Shown one piece after another: positions 1-13,471 of a DNA stretch of 64,000 bases (its first letter is position 1; every line of letters starts with the position of its first letter). The notes beneath the pieces are model-generated. The model did no database searches and had not been told where the DNA came from. It saw only the letters and a program-made list of their open reading frames with translations. The position numbers were made by a program, and so were the translations under genes. Source of the stretch: Bicyclus anynana (Eukaryota > Arthropoda > Insecta > Lepidoptera > Nymphalidae); NCBI RefSeq assembly GCF_947172395.1, contig NC_069094.1, forward strand, positions 12,514,292-12,578,291, given 5' to 3'.

Positions 1-2776
1 CATATTTCTATGTATTGACATGTATATAGGCAGTGGAGGTTGTTGACGGTGATTATTGTTAGATACAATAGTGTTTATTATATGGCCCCTAAGTGCAGTT
101 ATTCAAATTTTAACATTCACCAGTTGCCACGTCCCCGCGAACATCACACGCCGTTAGCACAAATAATACATAGTATAATATATATTTATATGATATATAA
201 CGAACGAGTAGAGGGATCGTGTTTGTATATTGACTGGAAATAATAAAGACCTTGTTGAGAAGTATTCTCAATTAGATGGGCAGGAACAAAGATAAATTGA
301 ACAACATATAACATAACACAATATTTAAATCATTAGGTATGCCTTCGATAATACTCGTAGAAACAGTGGCTTTGCGAACACACTTCAAATTAGTGACCTC
401 ACTAACTTGACATGAGTGCATTATTGGTATTTGTGGGAATATTTGTATATTTAGACTTTATTTGTTGTACCATTAATATATCTTGTGTCATAATTCTGTT
501 ATATCCTGTGATTGTCGGAGAAAGCATACCAAATGATTTGAGTATTTAAAGTTTGTACAGGTCATTGTATGTGTTCGGATACTATTGCATGGAAATCGCC
601 TTGACGATAATTACATGCAACTGTAGGTTTTTCTCTGAATACATTTCGAGAATGGGAGAGAAATAGCACGGATTAATGCGTTTTGAATAGATACAACTTA
701 GATTCATTTTTATAACATAAAGTGACCACAGTTTTATATTTAGAGTGCCTCTTGCCTATATAAGACTTATATAAAGGCTGCAAATCACGGAATATACATA
801 GTTTATGTAGGAAATGAATTATTAGAGAAAAAAAAACGCTGTAATTTTATGGTGAAAATTGTAAGTTGCGTTATGATATGTGACTTGCAATGACAGGTGA
901 CTCGTTTTTTTACAGTTTGTGACAATATGGCCATTTGGTTCGCGTATTGTGCATGAGGGAGCGAGAGGGCCTCCGTAGTTAGCGCATTCCAATCTTGTGA
1001 TGTTTATACAGTTAAGGTTTAATTATCTGCGCCCTCTATACCGTACTGTCATTGATCATAAATCCGCATTAGGTATTTTTAATTGGTGATTTAACTCATC
1101 AATCTTTCTTTAAATTCTTATTTTGGCCTATACTAGAATAGGCATTCTAAGAAATTTGCCATTTTTTAACTTCATTATTAATTGTTCTTTCTTTTTATTT
1201 GTCGATGTACTCTGGTACGTCTTTTGTAGGGATTTGATGGGGTGTTTAACACCCTTCTCACTTCTGCTGCATGATTTCAGCGGCTGTGTGATGCTAAAAA
1301 CTATCAATTCACAAAAATAACCTTACTAATTACAAAAGCTGTCATCAATAACCTTACTAATTACAATTTGTTGGTTATTCATTTTGTTGTCTAATAATGT
1401 ATAGATTTTTAGATTAAAACCATGTTGCTAAGAATTGATTGTAAAATTCTGGCAATGTCGCAGAACCCCTTTTATAGTATCCCCAAAGTATTTTTTTTCG
1501 TTTCTTATTTTCCTATATCGACGTAATCTTTTAGTTTTGTTCTAATTATGTCATCATTGTTTTTTTTTTATAATAATGAATAGTATTTTTCAATGCGACT
1601 TAATTCATAAGAAATTTCGAAATATTAGTTTGTTTATCCATTGACGGTCCGATAAAGTGGGCGAAGATTATTGAGATTAACCAGTGCAAAGTTATTTTAA
1701 TGACCAATACTAGGACAATAGATTTATTTGTATAGTCTTAGATAATGTTAAGTTTCACCGACGACGCAGTGAAGGCCTGGGCCGCGGGATGAGTTCACTG
1801 GTTGAATTGTGATTATGTTACGATTTTAAGTGGCATACATAAATATATCACTTATATTGCAATTTTCTAAGTTCCTGTAGGTATATTGATTATATATTGG
1901 TACAATTTGTTTTAATAAGTATAATTTTTTTTTAATATAATTTATTTAGTCCATAGGTTTCGTTAGGAGCATGATATACGAGTACACATTTCGTACAAAT
2001 TGTTCGCGTTATGACGCCCACACAGAAGTTTGATATTGTTTTAAAACATGTTGCAATAACAATCCAGCGCCGTTATGCTTGTTTTACTGTAAATTATTTA
2101 TTGAACTATTTAATAAATATAGGTAAAATGGAAAGTTTTCTACAATGTTTAAGTTCTGTGAGTGGGCAACATTACATCTTCTTTGCAGGGTTATTGTGAT
2201 GTTGACATCGAAACCCTGTAATTATGTTATGTGGCAAGTTCTGTATATTATGCTGTAAATTAATTATAACCAGCACAAGTTCAAATAACGTAGGTCCACT
2301 TTATTTATATTATATAGCTTATAATCATTGTTACTTCATAGAGGCATCAATGAATTATTTTCCCCTTAAGCTGTTTTATTTAACTTTCATTGTTGACATT
2401 TTAGATTAGTGAAATCTGTTTTGCCTTAACATTATTAATAGGTTATAATGTTGTAACAGAGCAGTACGATTTTGTTGAAGTATAGTTACAGTATATCAGA
2501 ACGATCGAGGATCGAATCGGTAATTCGTCAATTGATAATGCAACAGTACACAAACCCATCACTGTTGATCATTGTAACTTTGAAACAAATATAAGCATAT
2601 CATAGCTGTAAAAATACAATTTTGACAAATAAAAGCTCTACAATCATTACAGAACTATTGTTTTTATTTATTTGTCCCATCATAACGGATATATGCGACA
2701 GGTACGTAATTGATTTTGTTGGAGACCATCGATTGAGTTGAAGATATTTACTGATGAATAATTAATTCCTTCGCAG
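1..2776. other. Non-coding DNA upstream of the zinc-finger exon (intron or alternative 3' UTR)
   Basis: AT-rich sequence without any convincing coding frame; the open frames here are short, AT-driven and unrelated to known domains. It must be intronic if the zinc-finger exon at 2777 is spliced to upstream exons. An AATAAA at 2628-2633 lies about 145 bases before the exon, so part of the stretch could instead be the 3' UTR of an isoform that ends earlier. I see no repeat family in it that recurs elsewhere in the window. Confidence 0.6.
2762..2776 (+). other. Probable 3' splice site of the zinc-finger exon
   Basis: The sequence TTAATTCCTTCGCAG ends in AG immediately before the ATG at 2777, with a short pyrimidine tract. 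An in-frame TAA at 2759-2761 closes the reading frame just upstream, so coding sequence must either start at 2777 or be joined here by splicing. Because the encoded protein begins abruptly, without a BTB or other N-terminal domain, splicing is the better reading. Confidence 0.6.
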
Positions 2777-3922
2777 ATGTGCTTGGACATGACATGTGGT
2801 TCGCCGAGCATAGCCAGTCCGTTACCAGCCAGCAGCCCGACAGCGCTGCCGCTGTGGTCACCGCTCCTCGCCCTGCAGGCGTGTCGGCTGCGCAGGTATC
2901 TCAGCGACGACTGCATGGCCTACCAGAGCCGCCACTTGCTCCACTCGGAGAGACGACGATGCGGCGTCTGTCTCGCTTCCTTTCCCTCCGCCTGGCTTCT
3001 GGAAAGGCACGCCGCCTTGCAGCACGCGTCTCAGTCGTCCACCGACGACAAGCCCTTCGTCTGCGAACAGTGCGGGCAGAGCTATCGGTACAGATCCGCC
3101 TACGTCAAGCACAGAGAGCAAAACCACCGAGCCAGATTACCGGCAGACAAACTTTTCACGTGTGACGTATGCGGCATGCAATTCAGATACCTCAAATCGT
3201 TTAAAAAACATCGCCTGAACCACACGCTCGAAAGACTTCACACTAAGAATACTGATCCGGAAGTAGAAGTCACCAGCACTAACGAAGTTCTGATCGGCCA
3301 GTGCGGCGAAATGGACTTGTCGATGAAGAAAAGGAACAGAAGCGACGTCCGAACGCCGCCCATCGAAGTAATTGGGGACATCGAACAAGACAGCACAGTG
3401 GACTCCAACGGTCCCACAGATTCCATAGTCACAGTGGACGACTCCAACGATTGCAGGAACTCGAGTGCGGAAAGCGACACTAAAAGAGACGAGCGCTCGA
3501 ACGAAAGGAGGCGCAATCCTGTGTCATTCGCCAGCGTCAGCTCGATGGCCGATAGCTCTGAGAACGAGTCGCGCGGCGACGGGAGTAAACTCGAGAGCTC
3601 CAGCTCACATTCCGGAATATTGGGGTTCTTGCAGAACGACGACAGGCAGAGGGACAGGGAGCGGAGATTCGCGTGTCCGTTTTGCGGTAAGTGCGTGCGT
3701 TCCAAGGAGAACCTGAAGCTCCACGTGCGGAAGCACACCGGCGAGCGGCCCTTCGTGTGCCTGTTCTGCGGACGCGCGTTCGGAGGCAAGAGTGACCTGA
3801 CGCGGCACCTGCGCATCCACACCGGCGAGCGGCCCTACCACTGCGAGGCGTGCGGCAAATGCTTCGCGCGCGCCGACTACCTCTCCAAGCACCTCACCAC
3901 CCACGTTCACAACGCCCGCTGA
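2777..3922 (+). CDS. C2H2 zinc-finger transcription factor, terminal exon (BTB-ZF type, mamo-like candidate)
   Basis: Encodes 381 residues in one exon, far more GC-rich than its surroundings. Six C2H2 fingers are visible in two clusters. Residues 62-83, 96-117 and 129-149 form the first (Cys62/65-His78/83, Cys96/99-His112/117, Cys129/132-His145/149). Residues 300-320, 328-348 and 356-376 form the second, joined by canonical TGERPF and TGERPY linkers. The clusters are separated by an acidic, Ser-rich disordered region of about 150 residues. Residues 179-184 read MDLSMK, close to the PxDLSxK motif that recruits the CtBP co-repressor. The protein is therefore expected to bind DNA in the nucleus and probably repress transcription. 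The ATG follows an AG acceptor directly, so this is probably the last exon of a longer gene whose N-terminal (perhaps BTB) exons lie outside the window. The finger arrangement reminds me of insect mamo, but lola- or tramtrack-type alternative C-terminal exons are also possible. No frameshift is visible. Confidence 0.88.
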   Translation: MCLDMTCGSPSIASPLPASSPTALPLWSPLLALQACRLRRYLSDDCMAYQSRHLLHSERRRCGVCLASFPSAWLLERHAALQHASQSSTDDKPFVCEQCGQSYRYRSAYVKHREQNHRARLPADKLFTCDVCGMQFRYLKSFKKHRLNHTLERLHTKNTDPEVEVTSTNEVLIGQCGEMDLSMKKRNRSDVRTPPIEVIGDIEQDSTVDSNGPTDSIVTVDDSNDCRNSSAESDTKRDERSNERRRNPVSFASVSSMADSSENESRGDGSKLESSSSHSGILGFLQNDDRQRDRERRFACPFCGKCVRSKENLKLHVRKHTGERPFVCLFCGRAFGGKSDLTRHLRIHTGERPYHCEACGKCFARADYLSKHLTTHVHNAR

Positions 3923-4140
3923 TCGACTGCGCCGTCCTGTTTTCAATCTTCGCATACCTCTATAGTTGATGACCGAGTCATTTTATAACAGCAAATCGGA
4001 ATATTTTTTAAAAATGTTTTGAATCTTTACACTTTATTGTGGATATAATTAAGCAGGTCTAAATAGAATTTTACCATGTTATTTTTTCTTTTCGGAGTGG
4101 TATCCATAGTTTAATAAATAATTTTCTATATTTATTCTAT
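3923..4140 (+). other. Probable 3' UTR and poly(A) signal of the zinc-finger gene
   Basis: Sequence after the TGA becomes AT-rich at once. The first canonical AATAAA is at 4113-4118, about 190 bases past the stop codon, and a T-rich stretch follows. A longer 3' UTR using a later AATAAA (for example near 4647) cannot be excluded. Confidence 0.5.
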
Positions 4141-7100
4141 TACAAATAATTGAACGAAGAAATGCAAAGAAATAGAAAGGACTAACTTTATCATACGTCA
4201 CACTACATTTTATCGCGTAGGAAGAAGGCTAGATATTATTTAACGATCGCTTATTAAATTATTATTTATTATTATAACAAAAAAATTGAACTGAAGAAAA
4301 GAGTCTGAGTAGAGTACGATTCGGTTAATATTGTGGTTTGTTTTGGGTATGTCAATTAATCTGTAGAGAATCTTTACTAAAATTATTTTATTTATTTAAA
4401 AAATACTTTGCGCGGTTACAAATTAAGATTGAAACTTATTCCATTGATGGGGAATTTAGAAAATTGTAGTGTTGACGATAGGTAGGTAAAAGAATGCAAA
4501 AAAGCTGTGATTAATATGATTAAGACCAGTCAACAAGTTTTAAAACATCGAAAATGTTTTATGTAATTTAAAGTAAGTTAAATGTCTAGATATAAAATTC
4601 ATTATAGATTTAAGAAATCTCTCTGTGCCAAAATATGTACCTCATAAAATAAACCTTGAAGTAGCTAAAGTAATTGACAAGATTGTTTATACACATTTTT
4701 TTACATATAATGTTGTATATGCAGGTTCATATTATAAACACAGTTTGATAAGATTCTGTTGTGATTTCGCAGAACAAAGAATACTAGCCCGCGTCATTTC
4801 GCTATTCTGGAATACTGAACACTTTACATAGTCGATCGCCAACATAATATACAACATAATATTTCTAAGATAAATACAAACTGCCGATATTGTGATATTT
4901 CTTTGTAGACGTAGACCGCACAAGTAGAATTTCAATTTTTATTGAGACTCAGAAAGCAGGTTCATTTTTGATCTTTAAACAAGCAAAAACGTTGTATTTT
5001 ACTAAAAGAACATTTTTTACGATACATTGAAAGTTTATTTATAAATAATATTCTTATTATATTTATTTTTTCCGAGTTCAGATTCAGGTTCGACAATAAT
5101 TCCTCCACCTACAAGTTACTCCAAAACCAGAGGACATTTATAACATCAGATGTTGACTCAAAATTGTAAAGTCCATAATTTAATTTAAAAGGCAAAATAG
5201 GTATTTTGCAATTTAAATTAAATTATGGACATCTGAAAATTTGGACTATGTCACATCTTAATAACATCTGAATTAATTAAACCTTACGTTACTCCAAATA
5301 TACCTGAGCAAACCGCTTGTTTTCGATTTCGAGATTCGAAGTTTCGAAGAATTTCGAGTCAACGATCAGACAGATATTTTTGAAAATTTTGAAATAAATA
5401 ATGCAATTTCTTTCGTCTTCCATCCTCTCTTCCTAATTTTTATTAATTATATTCCACATACCCTAAGTTCCAAATTTTATTGGTTATTCCTAATAGTTAT
5501 TACAGCTAAAATATTTTTTATATTTCTGGATGTTACAGAACCGTGTGTAACGCGTTGTCAATTACATAATTACAAATAAGAGAGTTATATATTACTTAAT
5601 GATTAATACTCAATATTCCAGTTAGCGGGCCAGTATTTTTTTAAACACATAACTACCTACACTTTAATCCGTCGGGCATTAGTTACAATATGTAACAAAA
5701 ACTGTTTTTAGAGATATACAAACAAAATAAACTATGTATTTAATTTCGTTTTTTGATCTTGTAAGATAAATAGTCAATGCAACGAAAGAACTAGATCATA
5801 CCCGCTAAAACTGCAAGTTAGGGTTTATAATAGTCTAATTTATTTAGTTAGTACTGTTGTCAATATAAAGGGATTCTTAAATGACTCACTAGAGACATTA
5901 ATAAAATAATGTTGATACTACCAATCGAGCAATCTGTGGAAACGTTTGTCTATTGTCTAGTTTCGAATTTGACATCTACCTATATTTTTCTGTCTACTAA
6001 AATATAACATTATAGAGAGCGAGATAATACCTATTTCTTATAGTCATCTTTATAAAAGCTCTACACACATAACAAGAAAAAGCTGACGCTTTAGACCACC
6101 TTTTAATTTCATTAAATAGTATGAACAACATAACAAATGGGAATTAAAAAAATATCAATTGAGTCCAAAAAGACCAAAAAATGCATTTTATTATACTTAA
6201 TATAATATTTTCTGCGGTTAACACTTTGGTTTTTTACATTTTTTTTTATAATTTTTTTTTTAAATTAAAAAAAAAATCATTTTATCATTCAAATTAGTTT
6301 CCTTTTATTAAGGACTCTGTGTCAAATCGCATATATATAAATAAATATATTATTTTTCTTAATCTGTATAAAATTTTAACTAAAAACTTACTTACATACT
6401 TGGTAAAGGTAGGTTTATTGAAGTGAGTCTTTTAAGAATTTCTTTTGTATTATTAGTTTGTTCATTGTTATACCTACCTAATAATACAGTTGAAATGAAA
6501 AATGTATAATAAAATATTATTGAATTTGCCAGAGGGATATTATTATAAGTAATATTTAGGTAGTAGAAAAAAACTTTTAGTATAAAACGAGAAGCAATAC
6601 TCTGAATTTTTTTTTAATTTTTTACTACCGGAATACTCTGATAATAAAATTGGCATTAAGCGCATGCTAATTTAAAAGTCGTCTTTTCTGTGAATTTCCA
6701 ATTAAAATTTACATTGTACAATTAAGGTGTGTAGAAAACATGCCGTCAAAATTATGAAACGCATTAAATTGTGTGTGTAGATATTTGCCATTACGTCAAA
6801 TTTATAATAAAAAAAATATTAATCATTCAAAATTGATGTTGACTGTTTTTATAATTATATCAGCCGTAGTTACTTGATGTTGTGGTGTAAATTAGTGTCT
6901 TATTATATAAGATCGATAATCACTCAAAGGTACTCAAACCTACACAGAATTTTATGTTTCTTATACACAGATGATCTCCGATATATATAGTTTTTGAACA
7001 TATATACTTTTTTACATATGAATAAAACACAATATGAAATAAACCCAGTCCGCCATAGCCTGGTGTCTTTGAGTGATTACGTTGAATTCTAGTAGTATTT

Positions 7101-10100
7101 AATATCGGTGTGGTCTTCTTAATAATAAACATGTTCACATAACTTATTAATTTAATTCATAATATATTATAATTTAAAATCAGATTCTAAAAATAATATA
7201 TCGAGCACAGCAAATGTTTTGTAAATATGTGCTATAACCAGGACAATTGTGATAAATTAGATTTTAAGTGAGATCTTCTTTTGAAATTATGAACAACTAA
7301 ATTCATAAATCAATTCGTTAGAGCTGATAGGGCATAGAGACTTTACTTCATACAAATGTAAATTGGTAGAAATTGATACACGTTTCTCTTAAATTTGCTT
7401 TATTTTGAACGCATTAAATATATATTTTAATTGATAAATTTAAAAAAGAAAACTTTTAGTTTATGAATGGAATACAACAGAAAATTGTTTAAATGCCTAA
7501 ATTTGATTTTACCATTTCTCGAAATTATCAGATGCAATTATTTATCAACTGTTCTCAGTTTTTGAACAATTCCATAAAAGCTTATTATAGTGAATCAGGA
7601 AGGAATTTTTTTCTGACTTGTTCATTGGTATGATCAGCTAGATAAATACCTACCTCCTTATGTCTGTACCTAACGTGTATCAATTTGTGAAAATGCAAGT
7701 TTCTATGCAGTAGATTGTCCTTAAAAAATTATAAGCACAGTGATCGATTATTTCAATGCTATCTATCTATATGTATAAATCTTAAAGGCCACATGTTTTA
7801 CGTAATTTCTTTGATTTAATTTCACCGTGGTTTGTGAGCTATTTTATATTGAACGTCAATTTTTATTCGTCATACAAGTTGTGGGAGAACTATTCGAGGC
7901 ATCAGATTTACGTTAAGTCGATGCGAGAGACACGTGTGTTTATAATTTACAATAGCGCACAATTTTGAAGCGTTTTTACATAGTGTATTATCTCCGTCCA
8001 GTTACTGTCTACTCTTTGGATCAATGGGTTCTAAGGATTGTAGCGGCTTTTCCATTTATCCATCATAGAAACTCTAACTCCTTTACCCTGACATACGTTG
8101 CAGAGTATTAATCGTTGTGTGATTTTTTATGGTGGGTAAATAGAATAAGTTCTAGCAGAAACAATTAAAAGTTCTGAAGATGGCGCTATAACTACATTTG
8201 TGCAGTTCTTCAAAATAAATCAAACCAAAATCTTCGTCTTGTCAAAACAAAGTCATCCATAAACCTTATTAAATAGGATTTCTTTTATCGATATTAAACA
8301 CTAATTTGTGGAAATGCTTGCCCAAGAAGTTTCTCCTAAAAAATCTATCCAAAATGCATACACGTTGTTTATAAAATGTTTGAAATCTTTTGTTAAATGT
8401 GTCTTATTACTTCACCAACTAAATGAATTATTTCTTACGCTACTCTCATATCAGTTGATTGTTTCTGCGTGAGCTTCTCGTTGGGTCACACATTTATTTT
8501 ATGGACACTAATGCAATGGTAAAATTTATTGATGTATGAACAATGTCTTGCTGCATCGATTATTCCGAAGGCGATAACAATATCGTTCGATATAAAAGTG
8601 TTAATGTAATCTTCATTTCCATATACATCGAATAACAACGATCAATAAGACTTCGTAAATGTTTAAATAATTAATTGACGTAAGATCTTTTGAATGTTCT
8701 ATATAGTTTCCGAAAAAGCAATCACCGAAGAGAAGATAGAGAGATAAGATAAAAGATATTGAACTATTTTAGTGTAGTCGGTGTATTAAGATAATTTTAA
8801 TGGAATGGTCGATGGACAATCTCGTGGTGGTTGCTAAAATTGTGATATTACTATTAGTTGTTACCGCGTATTGTCTGACAGCTTAAAGATCTATTCTGGT
8901 CTTATCAGGGTCAGGGTTTCGGAAAATCCAACCCGAGTTGCGTCTCGTCTTACAAATTTCAGATGTCTTTTAAATTTTGTAGACTAGATAAGTTCAAAGT
9001 GCAAAATGCAAGTATTTAATTTTCTGACATGAAAAGGAACGACACTAAAAAGAATAAATGAAGAAGATGAAGAATTGACTATAGTTGAGTTTCGTACTCA
9101 AGTAAAATGTTTAAATCAATAACATTCCTTTAGATAGCTTCATAAAGTTTGTCCATGATAGTTTCTGTTTGGAAATTATACCTAGGTACCATAATAATTG
9201 TAATTACCTTTCGTGAAACAACACAGCCGCATTTACAGGTTATAAAGAATTGTGCTTGATGATAAATTTGTGAAGAACAACGGCATGTCTTTTGTGATAT
9301 GCGGAGACTCGGACCCTAATATGTCTAGATAGATCACGAGGCTTAGCATCCATTGGCTAAGCAGCGCAACGCAACAAGACTATTACCTAAGGCTTTTAAC
9401 ACCATTAATATGAACAGTAAACGAAACCTACGAACTCATTATGCGCTGTTTACCCATGTGTATTAGCTGATTTCTGGCTTAATTGTATTCTTACTTATAC
9501 AATACATACATATATACTTAAATAGCAATAATAGACATTTTTTTAATAATTACTGACTGACATCTTATGACTTGGTATACATGACTTTTCGTATGTCCTT
9601 AAATCTGCAGACGAAGCATATAACCAGCCTAAAGTGGAAAAAATGCCTATGATAGAACATCATCTGGTAAGAATACACTCGGTGTCTTGCGCCTGTTAAC
9701 CTGTGACAGATACCTAAGTTCCTGTATGTAATTTCACGGCAACATTATCCTTATATTGGAACACGTCATACTAGATACTTCCCTCGATGAGTTCTCTTGT
9801 TGCGTTGCGTTGCCTGTGGGACTCTCCACACCAGCCATCGATTGACGTAGACTGATTTTCGGGTAGAAGTAAAGTAGGCCAGAACTTTCGCAGTCAATAA
9901 GTAATATTATAATTAATAAAATAGGTATTCATTTTAAACTTTTTAAAAGCCAAATCGCTGTCTCAATAGTTTTATAATGTAAAAAAAAAAAAACAATAAG
10001 AGAGTTTATTTAATTTTAAACATAACTTATACATAATGTTTTATATACCAACCTTAAATTATTTTTCAGATGTATTGATTTTTATACATGTCCATATACA

Positions 10101-13100
10101 AACAATGAATAGAGGTAAGTGTAGATAACGTAGATGGGTCTATTAACCGCGTGGTGCTACAAAGTGTAAAGATATGTGATAGATATTGTTCTTCAGAGAC
10201 ATTTTATTTATTGAAGCTTCCATAGTAAATAAAATATGAACATTAACATTTTTAATATACAAACAAGATCAGCAATAATTTGGTTTAGGTACAATAATAG
10301 ACGTTCTAATATAGTAAACAATTCATTATTGGGCATTGTGCAAACGAAGACTCTGTTGGCAGTCTCACCGGATATTCTGATTCGTCGTTAAAACTGTATG
10401 CGAATACAGTTGTACGATAAATAAAAAAGTTACTAAAATATACATAAAATGAAACAGCAATTTGTGAGTAGGTACCTATTGAAATATTTTAAATGTTAGT
10501 GCGCTTAAACAACTGAAATAACTTTTTATTGAATAGGTAGTAGGTATCTTGAGGACATTTTTGTATCTAGTTGTGAACACTCTGTGAAGGTTTTTAGGTT
10601 TGTGCCGAGTAGGAGCAACTGGAAACTATTTTGTCTGAGAATGGAGTGATTTTTTTCATCTAAATTTGATGTGTAGTTTTGGGCGTATTCGTTTGCATGT
10701 CAATTGCTGTAGTAAGAAAAGAGTCTACGTTTGTACAATGCCTTTCATTTCTTCATACCCAAGCAACAAGCAAATAGTTTGAACACCATTTTGAATTGTA
10801 TTCTATATTGGAACAAGTTATAAAATAAGATTATTATTTTCCAGTATTTATGAACAAAAAGAAAATGTATTACGTGTCTCTTGGAAACCAAAGTATCTAC
10901 GTTGTTTTGAGTTTACCAGTCTCTTCACACTTGCGTTTCTTCAGATTAGGTATTAATGTGATGCAAGTGACGAGCTAGGTCATCTGGTAAAACGTTCGTG
11001 TGAAGTGGCTGCTTAATCTTTGGTCGGAGCGTAATAGAATAATTTCAATGTCTGGCGATTATTGTTATACAAACTCTGTTAGAAGAGTTTGAACACTTTT
11101 TTGCAGAATAGTTTTTCGTTTCTTATAGAGTTTAGTTTGTTTTTCGTTTATACATTTTTAGTAAATTTATTATGTATTTGTAAGTTTAACGTATTTGATA
11201 CAGTTAGATAGTTAATGATTTGGTTTGACTTGTCAATGGTCGCTCATTATATGAATGTGTTAACTTGTTTTATGGCCTTATTATAATATAAAATGTCGTA
11301 AATTGTAAAACAATAAGCTTTGTATGGTACAATTTTATAAATGCTTACGGCTCTACGGGCAGATTTTTAGGTTGACTCTTAATATTAATAATATCTTAGT
11401 CTCATTTCTGGTAGATAGTTAAAAAAAAGGTTTTTATGTTGTAAAATGTTTTTAATTTAATATATCTGTGAATGAGGGAATTCGCCCATTGGACAAGCAA
11501 ATCATTTTGCACTGTGAAGAAGTTTGTCTAATTTGATTTTATTTGTTTAATTTTGCACTTTTGGTTCAATTTAATATTGTACATTGTAAATCTAAAATAT
11601 TGAAATTTTATACTTAATATAGGTATTTTAATCTGTTGTAATCTTGCAGTTAACGATGTAGAAGTCCAGTTACCAATTAGACTAGCGAAGCATGAAGTCA
11701 AGAGTTCTACTAATTCAAGTAATTTATTGCTATGTTCATTTAATTCGATTAAATTTTTAATTTGACAACACCATACTGAGGGATCTTGGACAACGAATAT
11801 TTACTTGAATTTTATTAACTCTTCCTTAATAGATATTAAGAATTTGTCCAGATTGCTTCAGTAATAAATGCTCTACTTTCTACCTCAAGCGATTGTTGCC
11901 GGGCAATTATTGCTCAAAAAATTGCCCGTATAACATCTAGGATGTATTATGTGAATGTATGATTTTTCGATATCGTTGAATTGTTGTGCAACGGAGAGTA
12001 CTTAGTAGTGAGTTTATCTTTTGTTTGTTTCTTTTGGTTTGTTATATTTATGCCCGATGGGTGAATTCCGTAATTTTAAGCCAACGTTAGTGTAATACTT
12101 ACTGTTATATGATATTATAATATATTTTTTTTACTGGTATATTTCAGATAATTATTACTGTTAAACAGATGAACCTGTTTTATAGTTTTAACACGACAAA
12201 ACATTTTAAATAGGAATTTTATAAATTTTTATTTGACAATGTCGAAAGTTTTATCTACGAAACAGTCCATTGATTTTTAAATCTCTTGTCCATTTTCCAA
12301 GTAACTTAGGATATAGTTCGATATTTTGGATATGTATTAAGCCACTTTAAAAAATTGCTATTGTGTATATTGTTTCAATTAATATTATCGATGTGCAAAA
12401 TTATAGTAAATGTCTTGGATCTCTAAAAATTAAGAAAAAAAAAAAGACAAAAACACTTCACGAAATTTCTAAATGTGCAATAAATGTGTGTGTTGTAGTG
12501 TTACCATTAGGCGTATAAAAATTTTTACTAAAAATTATGGTTACTTACTAAAAGATGCACAGTGGATGCGACTGTTCATTTTTTTTCAATATGTTTTTCG
12601 ACATTACTCTGATCTCAATAAGTGTAACCATACTTTTTAGTGTGTTAAATGAAAATTTGGGACTTAAAGGCACATTTTCCTATTGTAATTGAAAAATGGT
12701 TTGAAAACGTGTTGAAAATGGATTTGTTGGGTATAATTAATTTCGTAATGAAATATATTTGTTTCATTAAAAGATCTTTTATTTGAACAGCCCCGTCTTT
12801 AGTAAGGAAGATTAATTTAAAAATATGTTATATGTATCCTAATCTAACCCAACATGTCCTCTTTGAACCAGGACATGCCGCGCTAAAATAAGGTATCTAC
12901 AAGTCATATGAGGGTGTATGATTGAAGCCGTCGTGTGACTAGACAGAGATTTCAGTCGCTGGTGCCTAATCTGGCAGAGATGTGATGCTGTACCTACACC
13001 GAATGGTAGGTAGGTATAGGACTTTCGATTAGGTATTTCGGATCGGGAAAAGAGAGAATACCTGTAGTGTCAGCCGAACCTACGTCCTGTTATGCTGGTT

Positions 13101-13158
13101 CGAGAATCTACGTCCGTTGTTGTCTGTCGCGTTGCAATAGACTTTGCATAGGTTGCGA
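4141..13158. other. Long AT-rich intergenic stretch without genes
   Basis: About 9 kb with only short AT-driven open frames and no recognisable protein motif. Apart from the perfect hairpin at 5171-5230 and a weak pair of inverted CAACGCAACAAGA motifs near 9370 and 9795, I see no clear copies of the repeat families that crowd the rest of the window. Homopolymer A and T runs occur near 6240-6280. Confidence 0.6.
5171..5230. repeat. 60-bp near-perfect hairpin
   Basis: Left arm begins GTCCATAATTTAATTTAAA and the right arm is its exact reverse complement. The inner part (GCAAAATA / TATTTTGC) continues the pairing, so the whole 60 bp can fold as one stem with only a couple of mismatches and almost no loop. 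No target duplication is evident. It could be a foldback MITE remnant. Confidence 0.75.
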
Positions 13159-13460
13159 CAGTGGCGTAGCGATGTGGGGGCAATGGGGTCAGATGCCCCG
13201 GGTGGGATAAAACAGTCAATGTCCCCACGATTTTGTTAAAAAAAAAAATGGAAAATTGTACGTGCACTCCTCATAAAACTCATTATTAAAAATCTCGCAC
13301 AAAAATATGCCTTTCTGTAGCCTGCTGTAATTCGTAGTTTGTAGTGCACGGACTTGCTCGATAGGCCATCATAGATTTGTGCTAATTCCGAAGCATTGGC
13401 AGTTCATCTTGATGTACAATGTCAATCAAAACGCCAGGTAATAATATTATTAGATAATGG

Positions 13461-13471
13461 TGATAATAATT
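13461..13471. repeat. Left target-site duplication of the RTE LINE
   Basis: TGATAATAATT directly abuts the inverted RTE segment and is repeated exactly at 14954-14964 next to the (ATG)n tail. An 11-bp duplication fits target-primed reverse transcription, although the right copy merges with the TGA-rich tail. Confidence 0.75.

Noticed and set aside
3238..3822. 194-residue open frame on the - strand across the zinc-finger exon
   Set aside because: Antisense shadow of the GC-rich coding exon; no domain, while the + frame has six clear C2H2 fingers.
9367..9815. Transposon ends GCAACGCAACAAGA and inverse
   Set aside because: Only about 14 bp match, the element ends are not definable and no target duplication is seen.
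13382..13471. C-terminal 30 codons of the apparent RT protein
   Set aside because: They lie outside the LINE, beyond the target duplication; read-through into flanking DNA.
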